Of a stretch of DNA of 64,000 nucleotides, positions 33,859 through 43,000 are shown piece after piece. The notes below the pieces were generated by a model. The model was given only the letters and a program-made list of their open reading frames with translations. It had not been told where the DNA came from and ran no database searches. The first letter of the stretch is position 1. Every line of letters starts with the position of its first letter. The stretch is from a virus. The position numbers and the translations under genes are program-made. Location: the IMG/VR virus record IMGVR_UViG_3300036820_000009, positions 29,726 through 93,725 of that record, one strand, 5' to 3'.

Positions 33859-34272
33859 TTACCGCTCGGTATGTGCCTCGGCTTCATGCTGGGCCGCATC
33901 TTCATGCTGGGCGACGTCGCCGGCGCGTGCCGGCGCCGCGCTGGCCATCGGCGGCGGCGGCGATGGCGGGCTCACGGATTTCGGTGGCGGCGGCGGTGGC
34001 GGTGGCGGGCTGGTGGATTCCAGCGATGCCGATTTGGAATCCAATTTGGTCGCGGCGATCGCGGCCGGCGCCGGCGCGGTGCCCATGGTTTCAATGGTCA
34101 CCTGCGGATGCGATCCGACCGCGGCGAGTTGATGCGGTTCGAGATCGGCGGCGACGAAAACCTTGCCGCGGCGCCGGAACAGCACGCCGCCGATGGCGCC
34201 GGCCTGCCGGCCCTGTCGGCGCCACATGCGGTCGATTTCGGATCCGGCCCTGAGAATGGCGTGCATGATCAT
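33859..34272 (-). CDS. Proline-rich small protein after capsid gene
   Basis: 137 residues from an ATG at 34272 (MIMHAILRAGSEIDRMW) behind agggagc. The first 60 residues are folded (GGVLFRRRGKVFVAADLEPH). From about 85 there is a Pro-run (nine consecutive prolines, then SPPSPPPP) and a His/Glu-rich end. The ATATAGG motif lies 53 nt upstream, after the capsid terminator. Its likely role is a capsid-associated or neck factor; unknown family. Confidence 0.55.
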   Translation of the reverse strand: MIMHAILRAGSEIDRMWRRQGRQAGAIGGVLFRRRGKVFVAADLEPHQLAAVGSHPQVTIETMGTAPAPAAIAATKLDSKSASLESTSPPPPPPPPPKSVSPPSPPPPMASAAPARAGDVAQHEDAAQHEAEAHTER

Positions 34273-34324
34273 CGGCGCAGCTCCCTTCAATCCGGCGCCA
34301 TCTTACCGCGCGGCGCCGCGATAC

Positions 34325-34331
34325 CCTATAT
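34325..34331 (-). promoter_or_regulatory. ATATAGG late-promoter-like motif after capsid terminator
   Basis: Minus strand reads GGGTCGCATATAGGGTATCG, just downstream of the terminator poly-U and 53 nt before the ATG at 34272. Its placement directly after an intrinsic terminator is the strongest positional argument that the motif starts transcription. Confidence 0.6.
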
Positions 34332-34338
34332 GCGACCC

Positions 34339-34371
34339 AAAAAAACATGGCCGTCCCGAGGGACGGCCATG
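34339..34371 (-). terminator. Rho-independent terminator after major capsid gene
   Basis: Minus strand: perfect 11-bp stem CATGGCCGTCC / GGACGGCCATG with a 4-base loop, followed by seven U. It lies 24 bp after the capsid stop (34395). Confidence 0.9.
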
Positions 34372-34394
34372 AAGTTTGCGCGCCTGTTTTCCGG

Positions 34395-36173
34395 TCAGGA
34401 CGCGTTTGGATTCGGCTGCAACGGATTGAAGTCCGGATTGTCCGGGATGAAGTTGAGAATGGCGCCATGGAATTTCGGAATCTTGACGCGCACCGATCCG
34501 ATCATCGCGACCGCCCACGGCATGAAGAGGTTCTGCGCGAACAGGTCGATCTTGGTCAGCGGCAATAGATAGCGGAAATCGAGCGCCGCGTCATTCTCGT
34601 CGAGATCGAGCAGGAACAGCGTCTCGCCGCCCGGTTTCACCGTGTTGAGATCGGTGAAAGTGACGTTCGAGCCGGCATTCGCGGCCACGGTGCCGATGTA
34701 GCGGTACGATGCCGGGTTGGCCGCGCCGCTCGATGTCGGCACATAGCCGAGGCCCGACCGATAGATGCGGAACGAATTGTCGGTGGCTTCGGCGGGCTCG
34801 ACGGTGACGATATAGGCGCCGCCAACGGCCACGCCCGAAATCGACAGGCCGGTCATGTAGGTCAGGTACGATTCGTTCATCGACGCATCGCACGCGGCCG
34901 CGGCGTAGGAATAGATGCCGCTGCCGGCGGTATAGGTCGCATCCCATTCGCTGCCGGCGGCGACGCCGGTGGCCGCCACGGTCACGGCGGTCGGCCGCGT
35001 CGGGTTCGCGAGGAACGCCGCGTTGCTGCCATCCTCATAGATAATGGCCTGGGCGGGCTTCAGCCGCGCATCGATGTAGAGGTCGATCGGGAACTGGATC
35101 TCGCCGAACCGGGTGCGCATGCCCTGGAGATCGCCGTCGACGACAATGCCGGTCAGCCGCTCTTGGGACGGCGTGATGATGCTGACGATATTGTTCAGGA
35201 CGGTGGTGACCAGGCTTTGCAGCGAACCGGCGGTGATCGGCGACATGAACGCGTGCGTGATCCGGCCGAACTGGCGGTAGCTGGTGATCTGCGCGGCCGC
35301 CTCGTAGATCAGGTTGAAGAGCGTCTGCGACGCCGACCAGCCATGCGATGCCGTCGCCTGCTGGAATTCGTAAAAATCGAAGATATTGGCGGTCGGCAAT
35401 ACGCCGAGAATGCCTTGCGTCTGATTGGCGTACAGCGCCGGGTTGCCGTAATAGGTCGCCCAATTGACCGATTCGAGCACGGTCAGCGCGGCATTGATGT
35501 TTTCCTGCGCCGTGATGTCGACGAAGGAGTTTTGCGCCGCCAACGCGGTGGTGATCGCGCGGCCGTTCACCGCCAGCTTCAGCGTGATGTTGTACAGGCT
35601 GTACTTGCCCGCGCTGGTGTTGAGCTGGCCGGTCGACACGTTGCCGAACGCCTGGAACGCCGTGCCGGGCAGTCCGCCGCCGGTATCCCACGCATACGGC
35701 CAATAATCGACCACCTGGAACGCGCCGCTTTTCGGCAAGCACTGATAGAGCGTGAACGAATTCGGCCGCACGGTGCCGCGCGCCATCTGCGTGTCGAGCG
35801 ACACGTAGCCGAGCGATTGGCCGCCGGTGATCTGCGCGAAGTTGGTCAGCGTGCCGACGTCGAGCACCGCTTTCGAGATCTCGCCGGCCTTGGCGAGTTC
35901 CTGAAGCGACTTGAATTGCCGGGCGCGCACATTGGCGCGGAACGCGCGCGACACCGCGTTGAGCGGCTTGACGATGTCGTCGAGCCGCTTCAGGACGTTC
36001 TGGATGTCCGCCTTGCGCATCTCCGGCGGCTGGCACATGCCGAGAAAGAGATCGCGGAACCCGGTCGGCAAATCCTGCGGAATCGCGCTCAGGATCCCCG
36101 TCATTGCCTTCTGAAGGGCAAAGTCTTGCTCGTTCCGGGATCCACCGCTGAGCATGTAGGCGCCGCCGTCCAT
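34395..36173 (-). CDS. Major capsid protein
   Basis: 592 residues, starting MDGGAYMLSGGSRNEQDF. The gene follows scaffold and protease genes, and ends at a strong terminator. FRANVRARQFKSLQELAKAG, the SFTLYQCLPKSGAF region and LQSLVTTVLNNIVSIITPSQ suit an HK97-fold capsid. Between about residues 389 and 511 there is an inserted module (TAVTVAATGVAAGSEWDATY ... FRIYRSGLGYVPTS ... TFTDLN) with the strand pattern of an Ig/fibronectin-III-like domain, likely exposed on the capsid surface. The end (LLDLDENDAALDFRYLLPLT) returns to the core fold. Confidence 0.82.
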   Translation of the reverse strand: MDGGAYMLSGGSRNEQDFALQKAMTGILSAIPQDLPTGFRDLFLGMCQPPEMRKADIQNVLKRLDDIVKPLNAVSRAFRANVRARQFKSLQELAKAGEISKAVLDVGTLTNFAQITGGQSLGYVSLDTQMARGTVRPNSFTLYQCLPKSGAFQVVDYWPYAWDTGGGLPGTAFQAFGNVSTGQLNTSAGKYSLYNITLKLAVNGRAITTALAAQNSFVDITAQENINAALTVLESVNWATYYGNPALYANQTQGILGVLPTANIFDFYEFQQATASHGWSASQTLFNLIYEAAAQITSYRQFGRITHAFMSPITAGSLQSLVTTVLNNIVSIITPSQERLTGIVVDGDLQGMRTRFGEIQFPIDLYIDARLKPAQAIIYEDGSNAAFLANPTRPTAVTVAATGVAAGSEWDATYTAGSGIYSYAAAACDASMNESYLTYMTGLSISGVAVGGAYIVTVEPAEATDNSFRIYRSGLGYVPTSSGAANPASYRYIGTVAANAGSNVTFTDLNTVKPGGETLFLLDLDENDAALDFRYLLPLTKIDLFAQNLFMPWAVAMIGSVRVKIPKFHGAILNFIPDNPDFNPLQPNPNAS

Positions 36174-36198
36174 ATGATATCTCCCGTGTCCGAGCCGG

Positions 36199-37824
36199 TT
36201 ACGCCGCCAACTTCATGGCGTGCGGTTCGAAGAGGTTGCGAATGATCGTCGGTGCCTTCTGGATCCGATCGCGCACGATCGTCGAATCGATCTGGCCTTT
36301 GTTCGCGGCTTCCAGTTGGTTGAGAATGTCCTTGGCCGCGAATTCATTGACCTGGTCGAGCTGGCCGTTGCCGACCATTTCCTCGATCTGCTGATGCAGC
36401 GACAGCGCCGCCGCCTCCTGGTCGGCTTTCGCCAGCGCCGGCATCGCGGCGGTACCGGCGGACCGGTTGCGCATGACGTCGAACATCTGGCCGATGGTCA
36501 TCTGAAGCATGCCGAGTCCATCGGTCGCTTTCTTGACCTGCTCTTGCAGCGTGGTGAGCTGCTGCGCCTTGGCCGCATCGTCCTGATTGCCGGTGGCGGG
36601 ATCCTTGCGATCGGCCTGGTTGCCGGTGGTGTCGGTCACCGCCTTTTCGGCGGTGCCGGCCGCCGCGGCGACCGCCGGCGTTGCGGCCGCGGCGGCAACC
36701 GCGGGGACCGCGGCGGCGATGGTGGCGGCGGTCGCGGTCGCGGCCTTCGCCTTTTCCTCGTCGTCTTCCTCGTCTTCCTCGTCTTCCTGCACGACGTTGA
36801 CGTCCGCCTTCAACATGGCGTCGGCGCCGCCGATGAGGTCGGTGATCGATTTGCGCAGCGGCGCGCCGGCCTTGCCCGCCGCGCTGGCATGGAGCCGCGC
36901 CTTGACGAGCAGCTTGGCGGCCGATTTACGCAGCGCCTTGATTTGCGCCTTGGCCTTTTTCTTCTCTTCCTTGTCCTCTTCGTCCTCCATCTCGGCCTTG
37001 ATGGCCTCGATCGACGCGAGCTGCGCGCGCGCCTTGGCGAACAGCTTCTTGGCCTTCGAGGCGTTGATTTCGACGACTTCGGAATCCTCTTCCTCTTCCT
37101 CTTCGTCGTCTTCGGCGGCCTTGATGATCGCGGCGATGAAAGTGCCATGGCCCTTCATCTGCTCGATCAATGCCGACAGCGCGCGGCCCTGCGCCTTCAC
37201 GGAACTGGCGACCGGCGCCAGCATCCGCTGAAAATCCTCGGCTTCGAGCTGGATGCCGTGCTGCCCGGCCGGTCGCGAATAATCGCGCACCATCTTCTCG
37301 GCGCCGCCGCCGGACGATGCTTCGGATGGGCCGGTCTTGAGTTCCTCGCGGGTCGGGTTCTTGTGAACTTCGCCGGCGCGCCAACGATCGGTGACGATTT
37401 CGCCGGCTTCGAGATCCTGCGAGCGCAGCGCCTCGACCGCTTTTTCGAGCGCGCTATCATCGACGAGCGACGCAATCACGCCGGGATCCGCTCCCTTGAG
37501 CACCTTGAGCGCATTGGCGATCACGGGCACGCTTGCGAGCTTCATCGATTTCTCCTGAGCAGCGCAGTCTTCACAACAAGCCATGTTTCCGCCTTTTATC
37601 GCGGAATCAAAAAATCGCCTATATCGGGTCACAGTCGCCGCGACATGGCTCTTGCCGCCGGGATGCACGGTTTTGCCGGCCGCGTGAATGCATGCGCGGA
37701 TCGCATCCTGATCGGATCCGCCGCCGCGCAGCACCGCGTTGGCCGCGCGCGTGCATTTCTTCTTGGCTTCCTTATCCCAATTCTTTGCCGGCCTGGGCAC
37801 GTTGCCGGGATAGCGCCATGGCAT
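36199..37824 (-). CDS. Scaffold (prohead core) protein, with an N-terminal small module fused in frame
   Basis: 541 residues from an ATG at 37824 with a GGAGG site, one base after the protease stop. Residues 1-55 (MPWRYPGNVPRPAKNWDKEA ... AIRACIHAAGK) match a small phage module usually seen alone. The remainder is highly acidic and helical, with Glu/Asp runs (EDDEEEEEEDSEVVE), Lys/Ala coiled-coil helices and long Ala stretches: typical scaffold character. Alternative starts are at 37584 (MACCED) and 37545 (MKLASV, with an excellent aggaga site), both downstream of an ATATAGG motif. Thus two products, 541 and about 448-461 residues, are likely. Confidence 0.72.
   Translation of the reverse strand: MPWRYPGNVPRPAKNWDKEAKKKCTRAANAVLRGGGSDQDAIRACIHAAGKTVHPGGKSHVAATVTRYRRFFDSAIKGGNMACCEDCAAQEKSMKLASVPVIANALKVLKGADPGVIASLVDDSALEKAVEALRSQDLEAGEIVTDRWRAGEVHKNPTREELKTGPSEASSGGGAEKMVRDYSRPAGQHGIQLEAEDFQRMLAPVASSVKAQGRALSALIEQMKGHGTFIAAIIKAAEDDEEEEEEDSEVVEINASKAKKLFAKARAQLASIEAIKAEMEDEEDKEEKKKAKAQIKALRKSAAKLLVKARLHASAAGKAGAPLRKSITDLIGGADAMLKADVNVVQEDEEDEEDDEEKAKAATATAATIAAAVPAVAAAAATPAVAAAAGTAEKAVTDTTGNQADRKDPATGNQDDAAKAQQLTTLQEQVKKATDGLGMLQMTIGQMFDVMRNRSAGTAAMPALAKADQEAAALSLHQQIEEMVGNGQLDQVNEFAAKDILNQLEAANKGQIDSTIVRDRIQKAPTIIRNLFEPHAMKLAA
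37618..37624 (-). promoter_or_regulatory. ATATAGG late-promoter-like motif inside the scaffold reading frame
   Basis: Minus strand reads GACTGTGACCCGATATAGGCG. It is 34 nt before the in-frame ATG at 37584 and 73 nt before 37545. It shares GACTGTG at the same spacing with the site at 28463. Confidence 0.55.
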
Positions 37825-37825
37825 G

Positions 37826-38716
37826 TCACGCCTCCATTGCGCGCTTTTTTTCGAGCAGCAGGTGATACATCAGCGCATGCGCGAACAACGCGGCCTGATC
37901 CGCCGGCGCGCCACAGCACAGCGAAAAATGATCGTGGAATCCCTTGACCGAATTGACGCCCTTGGTGAATGGGCAATCGCCCTTCATGTGCCGGTGATAT
38001 TGGCCGACCGCGCCATCGAGGTTGAACGGCATGGCCAGCGACATCGCCGGCGCCATGCCCGCCATTCCTTCGTTGAGACCGAGTGTTCCGGGCATTAGCG
38101 GCGATGCTCCCTTCAAGAATTCGATAAAGGCTTTCGCGGTGACGATTTTGGCATAGCCCTTGAGATCGGTGTTCACGGGGTTGCGCGTGAAGGCCAGGCT
38201 GCGCCAATCGATGCCCTTGACCAGGTAGCGCGTCGCGCCGCCGCCGCAGCTTTCCTGCGAGCAGTCGACCGTCATGCCCGCCTTGGGAAACCCATAGATC
38301 GATGCGCGCCATTTCACCGGCGGCTCGCTTTGCATCGATTGCCAGAATTCATCGTATTTGTATCGATCGGGACTGAAGGATCCGTCCTGCGATCGCATGA
38401 TTTCGCCGGTAACGCCGGTGCGGCCGTTGCCAAGATCCACCACTTCGGTCGGCCGGCCGACGATATAGGAGCTCGGATTCACGATGCCGATGCGCGCGCC
38501 GATTTCGGAAAAATGCTCCAGGTCGAGATGCCCGTTCTTGATGAAGTCGGGCGCCGAATCCATCAGTGCCTTTTGCAGGATGACATCGCCTTCGGCGTCC
38601 ACCGCCTCGCTCGACGCTTCCACCTTGACCAGCCGGCGCTCGCCTTCCGTGCTGGCCTTGATCAGCGCCGGAAACTGGATGATCACCGGGTTCTTCGTGA
38701 TGTCCGAGCTATACAT
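37826..38716 (-). CDS. Prohead maturation protease (XkdF/S78-like)
   Basis: 296 residues from an ATG at 38716 (MYSSDITKNPVIIQFPA). VEASSEAVDAEGDVILQKAL and FIKNGHLDLEHF, VGRPTEVVDLGNGRTGV, then WRSLAFTRNPVNTDLKGYAK, follow the pattern of XkdF-type and S78 phage proteases. The His in LDLEH, Asp and Ser form the expected site but could not be assigned with certainty. The C-terminal 90 residues add a His/Cys-rich part (YHRHMKGDCPFTKG, FSLCCGAPADQ). The gene precedes the scaffold and capsid genes, as expected. Confidence 0.72.
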   Translation of the reverse strand: MYSSDITKNPVIIQFPALIKASTEGERRLVKVEASSEAVDAEGDVILQKALMDSAPDFIKNGHLDLEHFSEIGARIGIVNPSSYIVGRPTEVVDLGNGRTGVTGEIMRSQDGSFSPDRYKYDEFWQSMQSEPPVKWRASIYGFPKAGMTVDCSQESCGGGATRYLVKGIDWRSLAFTRNPVNTDLKGYAKIVTAKAFIEFLKGASPLMPGTLGLNEGMAGMAPAMSLAMPFNLDGAVGQYHRHMKGDCPFTKGVNSVKGFHDHFSLCCGAPADQAALFAHALMYHLLLEKKRAMEA

Positions 38717-39410
38717 GATAGGGCCCGATCGCAAAAAAGCCTTTGCCGTCGACGCCTTGCTCGACGACGCCGGCCGTCCAATCCTCTTCGATTTCGGCGA
38801 ACCGCTCCGGTCCGAAAACGATGTCGCCGCGGTAGGGTTCGACCTTGGCCAGGTCGACCGATCCCTGGTCATAGGTGATCGTCACGTGCGGCTTATAATC
38901 CGGCCAGGATGAGGTTGCGCCCTTGTCCAGGATTTCCTGTTGGCGCCGGCTGAGATCGTCGCACCGGAACCGCAGCACGATCGCGCCTTCCGGCCCGAGC
39001 TGCTGGACTTTGCGCGCCTTGGGTAGGCCGCTGGCGCGCACTTCGTCGAACGAATCGCCGAGGCCATCCCAATCCACGGCGGTTTTGCTATACACGATCG
39101 TCACGTGCATGTCGGCCGGCGGCAGGGTTTTCTCGAAGCCCTGCCGCTTGGCCCAGCCGATCAATTTATCGGCATTGGCCACCGGCCGCGACAGATAGAG
39201 ATTCCGTTTTGCCGCCTTGGCCAGCAAATGCACGTCGACCGATGTCGGCCGCGGCATGGCCAGCCGCTCGACCGACATGCCTTTGCTCAAATCGACGATA
39301 CGATAGGCGATACGGCGATCTGGCATGGTCGCTTTCACCGCGGCGAACGCCGGCGCGTCGAGCACCGCGATGATGGTAAGTCGTCCCTTTGCCCACGATG
39401 TTCGGATCAC
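38709..39410 (-). CDS. Acb1-like 2H phosphoesterase, candidate anti-CBASS protein
   Basis: 233 residues from a GTG at 39410 with a gggagcggct site. Two H-x-T motifs lie 73 residues apart: PPADMHVTIVYSKTAVDW and WPDYKPHVTITYD. In T4 Acb1 (gp57B) the catalytic H-x-T pairs are 69 residues apart, and Acb1 cleaves the cyclic nucleotides that trigger CBASS. The start LYLSRPVANADKLIGWAKRQ and the segment AIVLRFRCDDLSRRQQEIL, before the second motif, also match the Acb1-type layout. An N-terminal 75-residue extension precedes the 2H domain. A LigT-like RNA 2',3'-phosphodiesterase is the alternative. It overlaps the protease gene by 8 bp. Confidence 0.7.
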   Translation of the reverse strand: MIRTSWAKGRLTIIAVLDAPAFAAVKATMPDRRIAYRIVDLSKGMSVERLAMPRPTSVDVHLLAKAAKRNLYLSRPVANADKLIGWAKRQGFEKTLPPADMHVTIVYSKTAVDWDGLGDSFDEVRASGLPKARKVQQLGPEGAIVLRFRCDDLSRRQQEILDKGATSSWPDYKPHVTITYDQGSVDLAKVEPYRGDIVFGPERFAEIEEDWTAGVVEQGVDGKGFFAIGPYHV

Positions 39411-39456
39411 AGCCGCTCCCCTGCGCGGCAAGCATACCGCCAAACGGCGGCAACCC

Positions 39457-39463
39457 CCTATAT
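39457..39463 (-). promoter_or_regulatory. ATATAGG late-promoter-like motif before Acb1-like gene
   Basis: Minus strand reads GCGTGATATAGGGGGTTGC; it overlaps the TGA stop of the HTH gene (39463-39465), exactly as at 10171, and ends 47 nt before the GTG at 39410. Confidence 0.6.
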
Positions 39464-40095
39464 CACGCGGTCGCGAATCCGCTTACGGCAAGTGTTGCGG
39501 TTTGCCGCGACTTGGAAAACCAGCTTCCGACTGTATTGAAATGACACCCAAAATAATCGGCGATCTGTTTTTGCGTCCAGTGTTGATTGTTATACAGATC
39601 CAGTGCCTCTTTTTTCTCTTCGCTGGAATAGATGATCGGGTGTTCTTTTTTCTTCCGGCCCAGCATGAGATCGCCAAGTTTCCGGGATCCTTGAAGCTCG
39701 GCGCCTTTCGCGAAAATTTCCTCGTAGAGATTGATCCAGTGGTCGACGCTGATTTGCGGCGAAATCGAATTCCACCAATTGTCGCTATAGTCTTGCGACA
39801 GGATCACGCGGTCCAGTAGCCATGCCATGCGCTGAATCCCATCATGGCATTCCGCGGCATGGAATGAAAATTCGCAATAGAGTTCGCGCTTACTGTCGGC
39901 CGCGCGATATTTTCCCTGCGCGATGCGCATCGTCTTGCAGTCGGCGCAATAACAATTGCGCGCATGCCCGGAAACGCGTCGCTTCGCCTGCTTGATTACT
40001 TCGAACTTGGCGCGCCAATCGACGCACACCAGGCATGAGCAATCCGGATCGACAGCCGAATAGTCGCTGTGCGCCAGGGCGCTACGCTGTACCAC
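39463..40095 (-). CDS. Cys-rich protein with C-terminal helix-turn-helix
   Basis: 210 residues from a GTG at 40095 (VVQRSALAHSDYSAVD) behind gggag. Residues 15-60 hold CSCLVC and HARNCYCADCKTMR, likely a zinc site; the middle is helical (FSFHAAECHDGIQRMAWLLD). The end, SSEEKKEALDLYNNQHWTQK followed by QIADYFGCHFNTVGSWF, is a classic HTH. A DNA-binding regulator or homing-related protein is possible; not a known family to me. It overlaps the glycosyltransferase end by 14 bp. Confidence 0.6.
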   Translation of the reverse strand: MVQRSALAHSDYSAVDPDCSCLVCVDWRAKFEVIKQAKRRVSGHARNCYCADCKTMRIAQGKYRAADSKRELYCEFSFHAAECHDGIQRMAWLLDRVILSQDYSDNWWNSISPQISVDHWINLYEEIFAKGAELQGSRKLGDLMLGRKKKEHPIIYSSEEKKEALDLYNNQHWTQKQIADYFGCHFNTVGSWFSKSRQTATLAVSGFATA

Positions 40096-43000
40096 TTGGT
40101 TCCGATCTCCCCACCGGCAGCGCGATGCCATTGCCGCGATATACCGCATCGATGGCATCGATATAATCCGAACTTTCGATTCCGTTCAAGTCAACCGAGA
40201 CAATGTCTTCGTTGAAGAAGCGCATCCATTCCGCGAGCCAGCTCATGACCGCGATATGGCCATGGCTGCTGCCGAACGTGTCGAGACACATCTGGCAGGC
40301 GCCCTTGCGATAGCCCTGATCGCAGGATCGGCCGTTTTGCATGAGGTCGCGGCGCGCGCATACCGATTCGGCATTGATCGGCCGGTATTCCACCGGCACG
40401 CCGAGCCGCACCAGGAACCCGAGCATCGCCGGCGGCGCTTCGCCGAGCTCGGTCACGACGATCTTATCGATGCCCATCAGCGCGATCGACGGCACCGCCG
40501 CTTTCGGATTGCGGATATCGAACGGCAGCGTGTTTTCGAGCGGCGGCTTGGCGAACCGCGCCTTGAATCCGGTGACCTCCAACTCATAGATCGCGTCGCC
40601 ATCGCGCCATTCGTCGAACATGGAGCGGTCCGGTCCGAGCATCAGAATCCGCTGGAACGGCCAATCCTGGTCGCGCCAGGGCCAAGGCAACGGCGGCCAG
40701 ACAAAATGATCCATGTTGAGGCCCGCCACCACCATGCCGCCCTGAAGCAGGTAGATCACCAGGTTCGAATTCCAGTAGCGATCGATATCGGGATAGCGTT
40801 CGCCGATGATGGTGCCTTCGTCGCGCAAGAGCCGCATGCCCTCTTCGCTGTTGGACTTGGTACGCGTCACGCCTTCGAAGTGCTGAAGCTGCGCGCGACA
40901 GGCGACGATATTGAAATAGTTTCGCCGGCGCAGTTCGAGGCAGAACGCGACGTCGTTGTAATTGTGTGACAGATATTCCGGGAATCCGCCGACTTCATCG
41001 AAAAGCTGCCGCCGCACCACCATGCAGGCGCCGGTGACGCACGAATTTTCGTGCGACAGCATCGCCAGCCCGTGATAGCCCGGCAAATGCGCCGGCAGGC
41101 CTTTGTGCAGGTGGCCATTGTTGCCGCGGTGCGAAATCACGCCGATGTGCTGGATGGCGCCATGCGGATAGAGCAGTTTGGCGCCAATCGCGCCGGCGCC
41201 TGGCGCGTAGGTTGCCGCCACCATCTCGCTGAGCCAGATCGGCGCCAGGATCCGCGTGTCGTCATTGAGGAAACACAGAATTTCGCTGTCGGTCTGGCTC
41301 ACCGCGAAATTGTTGAGTTTCGACCAATTATAGGGCTCGGCCCATACCAGGATCTCGATCCGCTTGTCGGTCAACGAATCCAGGTAGCTGAGCATTTCCG
41401 GATTGTCGCTGCCGTTGTCGACGATCAGCACGTCGAAATTCTTGTATGTCGTCATGCTCAGCAGCGTGTTGAGGCACGGCATCAGCATTTCGACGCGATT
41501 CTTGGTCGGAATGATAATCGTGACTTTCGGCTCTTCGCGATAGCCACCGACATATTGGACTTCGTGGCAGTCGTGAATCACCGGATGCTGGCAGACATTG
41601 ACCGGCATGCCATATCGCTTGGCATGCGCATCGGCGAGCGCGGCTTTCTTAGGCGCGTTCGCGCGCAACACGGCGGGATCGACCGGCGCCAGATGCGCGC
41701 AAATCCGCTGCACGTGACCGATACTGTCGCGGCCACAGGTTTCGATCGTGCGCAGCGCCAATTCGTAAAACAGCACATCGCTGTCGGTATCGGCGGCGCA
41801 CGCCGGCAGCAACCGCGATGCCAGCAGGCCTTCGATCGCCATCAGCGGCGTCACGTAATCCAGGCCGAGGAAATAATGGTGATCGAAGTCGGGCTTGAAA
41901 TGATGATCGCCACGCAGGCCCTTTTCGTTGAGGATATCGTGATCGCTATAGATCAGCTTGACGGCGAGATTCTTTTCCAGCTCCGTGACATAGATGCTGA
42001 AGAAGTCGTCGATTTCGGTGGTGGCGGCCGCGCACACGATCCAATCGATATTGGCATCGATCGCGGCCTGGAGCTCGGCGCGATCGTGCGCGATCGTCAT
42101 GGTCGGCATGCCGGCCAGCGCTTTCCATTTTTCGATGGCCGCGAGATCGCGCGGGCCCGGCGTATCGAAGATCGCGGCCCATAGCGGATATTCGGTCCGA
42201 TGCCGCTGTTCCGGCAATCCGCGGTACCGCAATCGGTGAAACGCGAGTTCGAGTTCCTGGCGCGCCTGCGTAATGGCGGGCTGATCGGCCTTGCCCGGTG
42301 GCCACCGCAAGCCCATGCGCAGCGCGATTTCATTGGCCAGCGTCGCCGGCGTGCCGCGCGGTTCCTTCGAATAGAGATAGAAATCGAACCGAATCACATT
42401 TTCGAATCCGCGCGCCGCCGCCATGCCGCTCCATTCGATGATCGCCATTTCCGTGTTGCCGATGCGGAAATCGGGAAATCCGATCGTTTCCAGCGCGGCG
42501 CGCCGGATCAGCATGCAGGGTCCGGTCGCGATGCCGGTGCTGGCAACCTGATCCTCGAAAATATCCTTGGCGGTTTCGTGGATGCCGTCAGCGGTGGCCG
42601 CATCGATCGCGGTAAACGAATTCATCTTGGGAAACCCGGTATAGGCGCCATCGTTCGAGAAGAACGAAATTGTTGCCAGTTTCGGATTTCCGGTGCGCCG
42701 CAACCGCTCGATCATGTCGGGCGGCAGCACGATCGAATCGCGGACGTAGAGAATATCGGCCGTGGTGTCTTCGCAGATCGATTGCAGATCGGACACCGTC
42801 GTCGTGATGCCATTGACCGTGGCTTGCTTGCCGACGACGACAATGACGCCGTTCTTGCCGCCGGCGCGCGCCGCGGCGCTATCGAGCGCGGGCTCGAAGG
42901 CGCGGATTCCCTTGGGCAACCAGCCTTCCATGCGCTCGGCCGCCTTGGTGTCGAGACAATAATGGCGCTTGGCCCAGGTATGAAGCCGCTGCGCATGATC

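Noticed and set aside
35035-36036. 333-residue minus-strand frame inside the capsid gene
   Set aside because: Arg/His-rich out-of-frame reading of the capsid gene.
10171-39463. Calling the ATATAGG motifs true T7-like RNA polymerase promoters
   Set aside because: The resemblance is limited to TATAGG, upstream conservation is low except for two sites, and no single-subunit RNA polymerase gene is in the window.
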